Part shown: piece by piece, positions 1 through 5,850 of the stretch
Numbering within the stretch: position 1 is the stretch's first letter
Layout: the number at the start of each line of letters is the position of its first letter
Source of the DNA: Prevotella sp. CAG:1092
GTDB taxonomy: Bacteria; Bacteroidota; Bacteroidia; Bacteroidales; Bacteroidaceae
NCBI GenBank assembly: GCA_000436915.1
Contig: HF994181.1
Coordinates: 10,384-19,873, forward strand
Reading direction: 5' to 3'
DNA length: 9,490 nt
Translations under genes and position numbers: made by a program
The notes under the pieces: generated by a model
What the model was told of the DNA's origin: nothing
Seen by the model: the letters and a program-made list of their open reading frames with translations, nothing else
The model's database searches: none

Positions 1-162
1 CGTCGTGTGGATAGTGGCGAAATGCGTATGGCTCTCGCTCTTTATCCTGTTACTATGCAGCAGATTATGGATATTGCCGACAGCGGAAAGATTATGCCTC
101 CTAAGGCTACATGGTTTGAACCAAAGCTTAGATCGGGTATCGTTATCCACAAATTATCATAA
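1..162 (+). CDS. DUF1015-family protein, C-terminal 53 residues only
   Basis: The reading frame is open from the first base and ends in TAA at 160-162, so only the last 53 residues are visible. The tail contains MPPKATWFEPKLRSG followed by IVIHKL. This closely matches the typical C-terminus of DUF1015 proteins (usually about 400 residues), where an MPPKSTYFYPKL-like motif precedes a short hydrophobic end. The molecular function of the family is not established to my knowledge. The next gene starts three bases after this stop, so the two are probably co-transcribed. The family call rests on one short motif recalled from memory; the N-terminal part outside the window would settle it. Confidence 0.68.
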   Translation, partial: RRVDSGEMRMALALYPVTMQQIMDIADSGKIMPPKATWFEPKLRSGIVIHKLS

Positions 163-165
163 TGA

Positions 166-753
166 ATGCTTGACGAATATAAAACAATAGCAAATGAAAT
201 CATAGGTGAGGGATTTTACTCCGAGAAAAGGAGTAAGTTCCTCGCCTTTGCTCACCATATTGAAAGTGTGGATGAAGCAAAGAAAATCGTTGACGGGTAT
301 CGCAAGAAATATTACGATGCCCGTCATGTGTGTTATGCCTATATGCTTGGTGCAGAGCGTCTCGAATTTCGTGCCAACGACGATGGCGAACCTTCGGCAA
401 CAGCAGGCAAACCTATCCTTGGTCAGATAAACTCTAATGAGCTTACTGATATTCTTATCGTAGTAATCAGGTATTATGGCGGAGTAAACCTCGGTACGGG
501 CGGACTTATCGTGGCTTATCGCACAGCTGCTGCCGACGCCATAGAGCATTGCGAGATAGAAACAAGGCTAGTGGAGGAGAAAATCACCTACACTTTCACT
601 TACCCCATGATGAACGATGTGATGAAGGTGGTGAAAGATATGCAGCCACGCATCATCTCCCAAACCTTCGACAACACTTGCTCTATCACGCTCTCCATCC
701 GTAAGTCGGAAGCCGAAGCTCTTCGTGGCCGCCTCGCCAAGCTCTCATTTTAA
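166..753 (+). CDS. YigZ/IMPACT (UPF0029) family protein
   Basis: This 195-residue protein has the two signatures of the bacterial YigZ/YvyE branch of the IMPACT family. One is DDGEPSATAGKPIL at residues 72-85; the other is RYYGGVNLGTGGL at 102-114. Before them is an N-terminal segment with the usual KRSKFLAF (21-28) and DARHVCYAY (51-59) stretches. Residues from about 135 onward form the ferredoxin-like C-terminal domain (DUF1949 type). Eukaryotic IMPACT regulates the GCN2 pathway, but the bacterial role is not firmly known; a link to RNA or translation is often suggested. The ATG at 166 is chosen because an ATG at 162 runs into a stop after three codons. The protein ends about 12 residues earlier than E. 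coli YigZ (204 residues) as I recall it, and its last codons lie in a short direct repeat (736-774). Confidence 0.9.
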   Translation: MLDEYKTIANEIIGEGFYSEKRSKFLAFAHHIESVDEAKKIVDGYRKKYYDARHVCYAYMLGAERLEFRANDDGEPSATAGKPILGQINSNELTDILIVVIRYYGGVNLGTGGLIVAYRTAAADAIEHCEIETRLVEEKITYTFTYPMMNDVMKVVKDMQPRIISQTFDNTCSITLSIRKSEAEALRGRLAKLSF

Positions 754-783
754 TGCCAAGCTCTCCTTTTTATTGAGCTTGGC
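736..783 (+). repeat. Duplicated gene end plus perfect hairpin after the YigZ gene
   Basis: The unit GCCAAGCTCTC followed by T-rich bases occurs twice back to back, at 736-754 and 755-774. The YigZ stop codon falls at the end of the first copy. The second copy forms a perfect 9-bp inverted repeat with GAGCTTGGC at 775-783 (arm 755-763, loop 764-774). The same 3' arm could pair equally well with the first copy at 736-744, giving a longer loop. The T-run sits inside the loop rather than after the stem, so this is not a canonical intrinsic terminator. It may still protect or end the transcript. Confidence 0.6.
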
Positions 784-797
784 TGCATGGGTAGCCT

Positions 798-851
798 CCA
801 TCTCGTCTTCAGCTTCTATCCCGCCTTCAGCTTCCATCTCTCCTTCAGCCT
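798..851. repeat. Three tandem copies of an 18-bp pyrimidine-rich unit
   Basis: Three exact-length 18-bp units lie end to end at 798-815, 816-833 and 834-851, sharing the core CTTCAGC. They form part of a markedly C/T-rich strand from about 787 to 980, between the YigZ gene and the pheT promoter. The rest of this 322-base gap has no other recognisable element apart from the hairpin at its start and the promoter at its end. A 65-codon open frame across it (787-984) encodes only a Phe/Leu/Ser/Arg-rich low-complexity product and is not credible as a gene. Confidence 0.7.
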
Positions 852-1010
852 CTTTTTTCTATGGTTAGTCCGTCCTTGTTCGATGGCTTTTCTACGCCGT
901 CGCTTTCTTTTCGCTTCCTTTTATTTTTCTTTTCGCTCCCTCCTTGCCACCATCTATATCCCTCTTCCCAAGCCTTCGCTTTGAGCCTTTTATAAATTAA
1001 TGATTAAAAA

Positions 1011-1042
1011 TTTGTATAAGTTCGCTGAATTTAGTACTTTTG
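1011..1042 (+). promoter_or_regulatory. Bacteroidetes-type promoter for pheT operon
   Basis: TTTG at 1011-1014 is followed after exactly 20 bases by TACTTTTG at 1035-1042. This matches the primary sigma factor consensus of Bacteroidetes (-33 TTTG, -7 TAnnTTTG). Transcription would begin roughly 6-8 bases later, giving pheT a leader of about 25 AT-rich bases with no Shine-Dalgarno sequence, which is normal in this phylum. Confidence 0.75.
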
Positions 1043-1075
1043 CAAAGTTTTTGAGAACATATACAAATCATTATA

Positions 1076-3538
1076 ATGAATATATCTTATAAATGGCTTA
1101 AAGAGTATGTCGACTTCGACCTTACTCCACAGCAAACAGCGGACGCGCTGACATCATGCGGATTGGAAGTTGACGCTCTCGAAGAAGTACAAACCATCAA
1201 AGGTGGTTTGAAAGGTCTGTATGTAGGTAAAGTACTTACATGCGAAGCACATCCTAATAGTGATCATCTACATGTTACCACAGTTGACCTCGGCAAGGGC
1301 GAACCACAGCAGATTGTTTGTGGCGCTCCTAATGTTGCTGCTGGTCTGAAAGTTATCGTTGCCGACCTTGGCTGCGTGCTCTATGATGGTGACAAGGAAT
1401 TCGTAATCAAAAAATCTAAGCTTCGTGGCGTAGAGAGTCTTGGCATGATTTGTGCCGAAGACGAAATTGGTGTTGGCACCTCTCACGATGGCATCATCGT
1501 ATTGCCAGAGGATGCTCAGGTCGGAATGCCTGCTGCCGAATACTATCATCTTGAAAGCGACTGGGTAATAGAGATTGATATTACTGCCAACCGTGCTGAC
1601 GCTCTCAGCCATTACGGTGTGGCTCGCGACCTCTATGCTTGGCTCTTGCAGAATGGCTATCAGACATCGTTGCATCGTCCTGATTGCGACAAGTTTGTTG
1701 TCGACAACCACGACCTCAACATCGATGTAGAGATTCAGAACACAGAGGCTTGCAAGCGCTATGCATGCATCTCTATCACCGACTGCGAAGTTAAGGAAAG
1801 CCCAGAGTGGCTTCAGAATAAGCTCAACATCATCGGCGTTCGTCCTATCAACAACATCGTCGACATCACCAACTATGTGATGATGGCGTATGGTCAGCCT
1901 ATGCATTGCTTCGATGCTGACATGGTAAAGGGCAACAAAATTGTTGTGCGCACTCAGCCTGAGGGCACACACTTCACAACTCTCGATGGCGAAGACCATG
2001 AGCTCGGACTCCACGACCTTAGCATCTGCAATGCCGAGGAGCCTATGTGTATCGCTGGTATCTTTGGCGGCAAGGGTAGTGGCACCTACGAAACTACACG
2101 CAACGTGGTTTTGGAGAGTGCTTATTTCCACCCTACATGGATTCGCAAGAGTGCACGCCGTCATGGCTTGAGCACCGATGCCAGCTTCCGTTTCGAGCGT
2201 GGCATTGACCCTAATGGTCTTATCTATGCTTTGAAGCAGGCTGCTATCCTCTGCAAGGAGTTGGCTGGCGGTAAGATTTCGATGGAAATAAAGGACGAAT
2301 ATCCTACTTTGGTTCCTGATGCCAACGTGCGTCTCGACTATGCTTACGTAGATACTCTCATCGGCAAGCACATCGGCAACGATACTATCAAGAACATCGT
2401 TTCTTCGCTCGAGATGAAGATCGTAGCTGAAGACGAAAATGGTCTCAACCTCGTGGTTCCTGCTTATCGTGTAGACGTGCAGCGTCCATGCGACGTTGTT
2501 GAGGACATCCTCCGCATCTATGGATATAATAATGTAGAGATTCCTTTGCAGCTCAAGTCGTCGCTCACTATTCCAAGCGAGCAGGACAAGATTCATAAGC
2601 TCGAAAACATTATCGGCGAACAGCTCGTAGGTTGCGGCTTCAATGAAATATTGAACAACTCGCTCACCAAGACTGCTTACTATACCGACCTCAAGACCTA
2701 CAGCGCCGACACCACCGTTAAGGTGATGAATCCTCTGAGCGCAGATCTTGGAGTGATGCGTCAGAGCCTCTTGTTTGGTGGCTTAGAGAGTATCATGCGC
2801 AATGCTAACCGCAAGAATTGCAACCTTCGTTTCTTCGAGTTTGGCAACTGCTATCACTACGATGCTGACAAGTGGTCGGCTGATGCTCCTATCAATGCTT
2901 ACCGTCAGGAGCGCCACCTCGGACTCTGGGTTTCTGGTAAGAGGGTAGAGGGCTCATGGGCACATCCTAACGAGGATTCTTCATTCTACGAGCTCAAGGC
3001 TTACGTAGAGAATGTCCTTGCTCGCATCGGCATCACATCGGGCATGGTGGTAATGGAGAATTCTACCAACGACATCTTTGCTAAGGGCATGAACATCATG
3101 ACTCGTGGTGGCAAGACTATCGTTGAGATGGGTATCGTGGCTCGTAAGTTGCAGAAGCAGGCCGACATCGCTTCTGAGATTTACTATGCCGACTTCAATT
3201 GGACCAATGCCATGAAGGCTATCCGCAAGAATAAGGTTGAGTTCACAGAACTTAGCAAATATCCAGCTGTTAGCCGCGACTTGGCATTGCTCATCGACAA
3301 TAATGTGACATTCGCTCAAATCGTCGACGTAGCTCGTCAGTCAGAGAAGAAATTGCTAAAGAAGGTTGAACTCTTTGACGTTTACCAGGGCAAGAACTTA
3401 CCTGAGGGTAAGAAGAGCTACGCTGTCAACTTCATCCTCCAGGATGAGCAAAAGACTCTCAACGACAAGCAGATTGACGCCATCATGCAGAAGCTCATCA
3501 GCAACCTCAAGAATAAGCTCGCTGCAGAACTTCGATAA
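1076..3538 (+). CDS. pheT: Phenylalanine--tRNA ligase beta subunit
   Basis: The product is the beta chain of the cytoplasmic alpha2-beta2 enzyme that charges tRNA-Phe with phenylalanine. At 820 residues it has the full family length. Visible domains, in order: N-terminal B1 start (MNISYKWLKEYVDF), an EMAP/OB-fold tRNA-binding domain at about 43-155 (with HPNSDHLHVTTVD and VCGAPN), and the rest of B1 with DITANRADALSHYGVARD (168-185). These are followed by the B3/B4 editing region at about 215-395 (VRPINNIVDITNYVM; FRFERGIDP), B5 at about 405-475, the catalytic-like core to about 700, and a C-terminal anticodon-binding FDX-ACB domain (about 727-820, starting KYPAVSRDLALL). The start directly follows a good promoter and matches the family N-terminus. 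The partner pheS is not in the window, so the two genes are unlinked here, unlike in many bacteria. A yebC-family gene follows 68 bases downstream with no promoter or terminator between. Confidence 0.97.
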   Translation: MNISYKWLKEYVDFDLTPQQTADALTSCGLEVDALEEVQTIKGGLKGLYVGKVLTCEAHPNSDHLHVTTVDLGKGEPQQIVCGAPNVAAGLKVIVADLGCVLYDGDKEFVIKKSKLRGVESLGMICAEDEIGVGTSHDGIIVLPEDAQVGMPAAEYYHLESDWVIEIDITANRADALSHYGVARDLYAWLLQNGYQTSLHRPDCDKFVVDNHDLNIDVEIQNTEACKRYACISITDCEVKESPEWLQNKLNIIGVRPINNIVDITNYVMMAYGQPMHCFDADMVKGNKIVVRTQPEGTHFTTLDGEDHELGLHDLSICNAEEPMCIAGIFGGKGSGTYETTRNVVLESAYFHPTWIRKSARRHGLSTDASFRFERGIDPNGLIYALKQAAILCKELAGGKISMEIKDEYPTLVPDANVRLDYAYVDTLIGKHIGNDTIKNIVSSLEMKIVAEDENGLNLVVPAYRVDVQRPCDVVEDILRIYGYNNVEIPLQLKSSLTIPSEQDKIHKLENIIGEQLVGCGFNEILNNSLTKTAYYTDLKTYSADTTVKVMNPLSADLGVMRQSLLFGGLESIMRNANRKNCNLRFFEFGNCYHYDADKWSADAPINAYRQERHLGLWVSGKRVEGSWAHPNEDSSFYELKAYVENVLARIGITSGMVVMENSTNDIFAKGMNIMTRGGKTIVEMGIVARKLQKQADIASEIYYADFNWTNAMKAIRKNKVEFTELSKYPAVSRDLALLIDNNVTFAQIVDVARQSEKKLLKKVELFDVYQGKNLPEGKKSYAVNFILQDEQKTLNDKQIDAIMQKLISNLKNKLAAELR

Positions 3539-3606
3539 AACCGTTGACGACATTATTGCCGTGAATAACCAAGAACAAAACAAAAAAAACAAAACACAAT
3601 AACACT

Positions 3607-4344
3607 ATGGGAAGAGCATTTGAATACCGTAAAGCTACAAAGCTTAAGAGATGGGGCCACATGGCTCGTACATTTACAAAGATTGGCAAGCAGATTGCCA
3701 TTGCTGTAAAGGCTGGCGGTCCAGAACCAGAGAACAATCCTACTCTTCGTGCTATCATCGCTAATGCTAAGCGCGAGAACATGCCTAAGGACAACATCGA
3801 GCGTGCTATCAAGAACGCTATGGGTAAGGATCAGAGCGATTACAAGGAGGTTACTTACGAGGGATATGGTCCTCACGGAGTAGCTATCTTCGTTGACACT
3901 CTTACCGACAACACCACTCGTACTGTAGGCGACGTTCGTTCTGTCTTCAATAAGTTCAATGGTAATATGGGTACCACAGGTAGCCTCTCGTTCCTCTTCG
4001 ACCACAAGAGCGTGTTCACATTCAAGAAGAAGGACGGCGTTGATATGGACGAGATGATTCTCGACCTCATCGACTACGGAGTAGAAGATGAATACGACGA
4101 GGATGAGGAAGCAGGCGAAATCACTATCTATGGTGATCCTAAGAGCTTCGGCGACATCCAGAAGCATCTCGAGTCTGAGGGCTTCGAGGTTACTGGTGCT
4201 GAGTTCACCTACATCCCTAACGACCTCAAGGATGTAACTGCTGAGGAGCGCGAAACTATCGACAAGATGGTAGAGCGTCTTGAGGAGTTCGACGATGTGC
4301 AGACTGTTTATACAAACATGAAGCCTGCTGACGACGTAGAATAA
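3607..4344 (+). CDS. yebC: YebC/PmpR/TACO1-family protein
   Basis: This 245-residue protein is a full-length member of the YebC family. The N-terminus MGRAFEYRKATKLKRW is a form common in Bacteroidetes. It is followed by FTKIGKQIAIAVKAGG (23-38), NPTLRAIIANAKRENMPKD (44-62), YEGYGPHGVAIFVD (84-97) and the segment TRTVGDVRSVFNKFNGNMGT (104-123). An acidic stretch lies at 146-170, and the last domain ends near residue 240. The family was first annotated as transcriptional regulators (PmpR). More recent work on bacterial YebC and mitochondrial TACO1 supports a ribosome-associated role in relieving stalling on proline-rich sequences. Its place between pheT and a small Cys-rich gene fits a translation role, though that is inference. 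The 68-base leader is A-rich, with no promoter-like TAnnTTTG box, so transcription from the pheT promoter is likely. Confidence 0.93.
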   Translation: MGRAFEYRKATKLKRWGHMARTFTKIGKQIAIAVKAGGPEPENNPTLRAIIANAKRENMPKDNIERAIKNAMGKDQSDYKEVTYEGYGPHGVAIFVDTLTDNTTRTVGDVRSVFNKFNGNMGTTGSLSFLFDHKSVFTFKKKDGVDMDEMILDLIDYGVEDEYDEDEEAGEITIYGDPKSFGDIQKHLESEGFEVTGAEFTYIPNDLKDVTAEERETIDKMVERLEEFDDVQTVYTNMKPADDVE

Positions 4345-4395
4345 TCAAGCTTAACAGGCTGAACATTAAAGCATTAAATGCAAAATAATCAAGCT
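4340..4395 (+). repeat. 12-bp direct repeat flanking the yebC/TSCPD gap
   Basis: AATAATCAAGCT occurs at 4340-4351, overlapping the yebC stop codon, and again at 4384-4395, just before the next start codon. The offset is 44 bases. It may be a remnant of a local duplication. No transcription signal is evident between the two copies. Confidence 0.45.
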
Positions 4396-4400
4396 GAAGT

Positions 4401-4658
4401 ATGAAGAATATCTGTTATCCTACTCAGGGCACATGTAGCAAGTTCATCAATGTTTCTATCGACGATGACAACAAAATTCATGATGTCTCGTTTGTTGGTG
4501 GATGCATGGGCAACACCTGTGGCGTTTCGCGTCTCGTAGAAGGCATGGATGCCGACGAGGTTATTGCCAGACTGCGTGGAATCACATGTGGCAATAAGCC
4601 TACAAGCTGTCCCGATCAGCTTTCGCTTGCTATCGAAGCTTTGAAAAACAGCAAATAA
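4401..4658 (+). CDS. Small TSCPD-domain protein (TIGR03905-like, Cys-rich)
   Basis: This 85-residue protein consists almost entirely of a TSCPD domain. The naming motif TSCPD is at residues 68-72, and it has six cysteines (C5, C12, C35, C40, C63, C70). The spacings (C-x6-C, C-x4-C and C-x6-C) and the motif GGCMGNTCGVSRLVEGM (33-49) resemble a metal-binding or redox site. TSCPD domains also occur at the C-terminus of adenosylcobalamin-dependent ribonucleotide reductases. Stand-alone versions of this size are widespread in Firmicutes and Bacteroidetes but have no defined function that I know of. The gene follows yebC by 56 bases, with no promoter seen, and is the last gene before a strong terminator. 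I infer it shares the pheT-yebC transcript. The start is the only ATG that keeps the first cysteine motif. Confidence 0.88.
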   Translation: MKNICYPTQGTCSKFINVSIDDDNKIHDVSFVGGCMGNTCGVSRLVEGMDADEVIARLRGITCGNKPTSCPDQLSLAIEALKNSK

Positions 4659-4681
4659 GCTATTTATTAATAGCAAAATAT

Positions 4682-4717
4682 AAAACGAGGGTGTACTTCT
4701 ACATCCTCGTTTTTTTT
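4682..4717 (+). terminator. Rho-independent terminator of the pheT-yebC-TSCPD operon
   Basis: An 11-bp stem (4685-4695 with 4700-4710, one G-T wobble) and a CTTC tetraloop (4696-4699) are followed by an eight-T run ending at 4717. Four A residues precede the stem, so it could also act weakly on the opposite strand. It lies 24 bases after the TSCPD stop. Confidence 0.92.
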
Positions 4718-4720
4718 ATT

Positions 4721-4813
4721 TCCATCTCCCTCAGTTTTTCATTTTCATCTCCATCTGTTTTTTCATCTCCATCTCCCTCTGTTTTTCATTTTCATCACCT
4801 CTGTTTTTCATAT
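4721..4813. repeat. Four tandem 22-24 bp pyrimidine-rich units
   Basis: Four units lie head to tail: 4721-4744, 4745-4767, 4768-4791 and 4792-4813. Each has a CATC(T/A)CC-type head and a TGTTTTTCAT-type tail. Units 1 and 3 differ by a single base, so the array also behaves as a duplication of a 47-bp pair. The pyrimidine bias continues to about 4835. The tract fills the space between the operon terminator and the pfl promoter. Apart from these elements I see nothing else in the 332-base gap except an AT-rich pfl leader. Confidence 0.75.
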
Positions 4814-4884
4814 CTATCTTCCTCTACCGCCATCCTCTATAATAGGTAATTATAGCGTTGAAAAGCAAATATGCAGAAAATACT

Positions 4885-4915
4885 TCTGAAATATGAATTA
4901 AATGTTGTATCTTTG
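4885..4915 (+). promoter_or_regulatory. Promoter for the pyruvate formate-lyase gene
   Basis: TATCTTTG at 4908-4915 is a perfect TAnnTTTG box. TCTG at 4885-4888 is a one-mismatch -33 element, 19 bases upstream. Transcription would start near 4922, leaving a leader of about 70 AT-rich bases with a small 6-bp hairpin (4938-4943 with 4948-4953). I see no recognisable FNR-type operator, although pfl genes are usually controlled by oxygen. Confidence 0.65.
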
Positions 4916-4990
4916 CATCACATTTTTTTAGGATAAGAGTATTTTCTAATACTATTGTAACTCATTTCAAACAATAATTTTTATTCATTT

Positions 4991-5704
4991 ATGAGAACAG
5001 AATGGCAGGGATTCAAGAAGTCCCTTTGGCAAGACGAAGTAAATGTTAGAGATTTCATCCAGAACAACTATGCACCGTTCGATGGAGATGAAAAGTTCCT
5101 CGCTGAACCAACAGAGGCTACACGCAAGCTCTGGGATGTGCTGCAGAAATTGCAGGCAGAAGAAAGAGCTAAGGGTGGTGTGCTCGACATGGAAACAAAC
5201 GTTGTTTCCGGCATCAATGCCTATGGACCTGCTTATATCGATGACAATCTCAAAAATCTTGAGGCTGTCGTAGGTCTGCAGACCGACAAGCCACTTAAGC
5301 GCGCTTTCATGCCTTATGGTGGTATCAAGATGGCTGAGCAGGCTTGCACCACTTATGGCTACCAGCCTGCAGCGGAGCTTCATGACATCTTTACTCATTA
5401 TGTAAAGACTCACAACGATGGCGTTTTCGATGCTTACACTCCTGAGATGAAGCTCGTTCGCCACAATCATATTCTTACTGGTCTTCCTGACACTTACGGT
5501 CGTGGACGTATCGTTGGCGACTACCGCCGTGTAGCTCTCTACGGTATCAAGGCGCTCAAGGGCTTGAAGGAGATGGCTCAGATGTATGGTTACGACATCT
5601 CTCAGCCTGCTAAGAACGCTCGTGAGGCTGTTCAGTGGTTGTACTTCGGTACCTTATCGCTGACAAGAAGCGTGACCTCGCTGAGATGGGCGATCGCGAA
5701 ATGA
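4991..5704 (+). CDS. Pyruvate formate-lyase, N-terminal fragment
   Basis: This is the upstream open frame of the disrupted gene, 237 residues long. Residues 1-186 match the Pfl N-terminus: WQDEVNVRDFIQNNYAPF at 13-30, VVGLQTDKPLKRA at 93-105, GVFDAYTPEM at 144-153 and TGLPDTYGRGRIVGDYRR at 163-180. Residues 187-220 are an out-of-place, diverged copy of a downstream segment. Residues 221-237 (TLSLTRSVTSL...) are out-of-frame translation before the TGA at 5702-5704. The start matches the family and lies after the promoter leader. Alone, the fragment lacks both the catalytic cysteines and the radical glycine, so it cannot be an active enzyme. Confidence 0.8.
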   Translation: MRTEWQGFKKSLWQDEVNVRDFIQNNYAPFDGDEKFLAEPTEATRKLWDVLQKLQAEERAKGGVLDMETNVVSGINAYGPAYIDDNLKNLEAVVGLQTDKPLKRAFMPYGGIKMAEQACTTYGYQPAAELHDIFTHYVKTHNDGVFDAYTPEMKLVRHNHILTGLPDTYGRGRIVGDYRRVALYGIKALKGLKEMAQMYGYDISQPAKNAREAVQWLYFGTLSLTRSVTSLRWAIAK

Positions 5705-5850
5705 TCGACGATGTAATCCGCCTTCGCGAGGAAGTAGCAATGCAGATCAAGGCTTTGAACGGTCTTAAGCAGATGGCTGCTTCTTATGGCTTCGACATCT
5801 CTCGTCCTGCAGCTAACGCACGCGAGGCTGTTCAGTGGCTCTATTTCGGC
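5546..5850 (+). repeat. Diverged duplication inside the pfl gene
   Basis: Copy 1 (5546-5649) and copy 2 (5746-5850) both encode IKAL.GLK.MA...YG.DIS.PA.NAREAVQWLYFG. By hand alignment they differ at 27 of 104 bases (about 74% identity) and at 7 of the 34 residues that follow the first Ile. Copy 1 lacks the last base of its final Gly codon, which creates the frameshift. The offset is 200 bases. Many differences are synonymous, so the copies resemble two separate alleles rather than a fresh duplication. Confidence 0.85.

Noticed and set aside
798..851. Possible CRISPR array in the repeat tracts at 798-851 and 4721-4813
   Set aside because: Units abut directly with no unique spacers, there is no palindromic repeat, and no cas genes are present.
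787..984. 65-codon plus-strand open frame rich in Phe, Leu and Ser, resembling a membrane peptide
   Set aside because: The composition follows directly from the pyrimidine-rich tandem repeat. There is no promoter or conserved pattern.
1268..2596. 442-codon open frame on the minus strand inside pheT
   Set aside because: It lies wholly opposite a full-length, clearly conserved pheT. Its product has no recognisable domain, and long antisense frames are common by-products of this codon usage.
3553..4167. 204-codon minus-strand open frame opposite yebC
   Set aside because: It is a shadow of the conserved yebC frame; its hydrophobic look comes from reading acidic codons in reverse.
5640..5660. 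Programmed -1 frameshifting as an explanation for the broken Pfl frame
   Set aside because: There is no slippery heptamer of the X XXY YYZ kind at the junction. The frame change coincides exactly with the end of a misplaced duplicate, so damage or chimerism is simpler.
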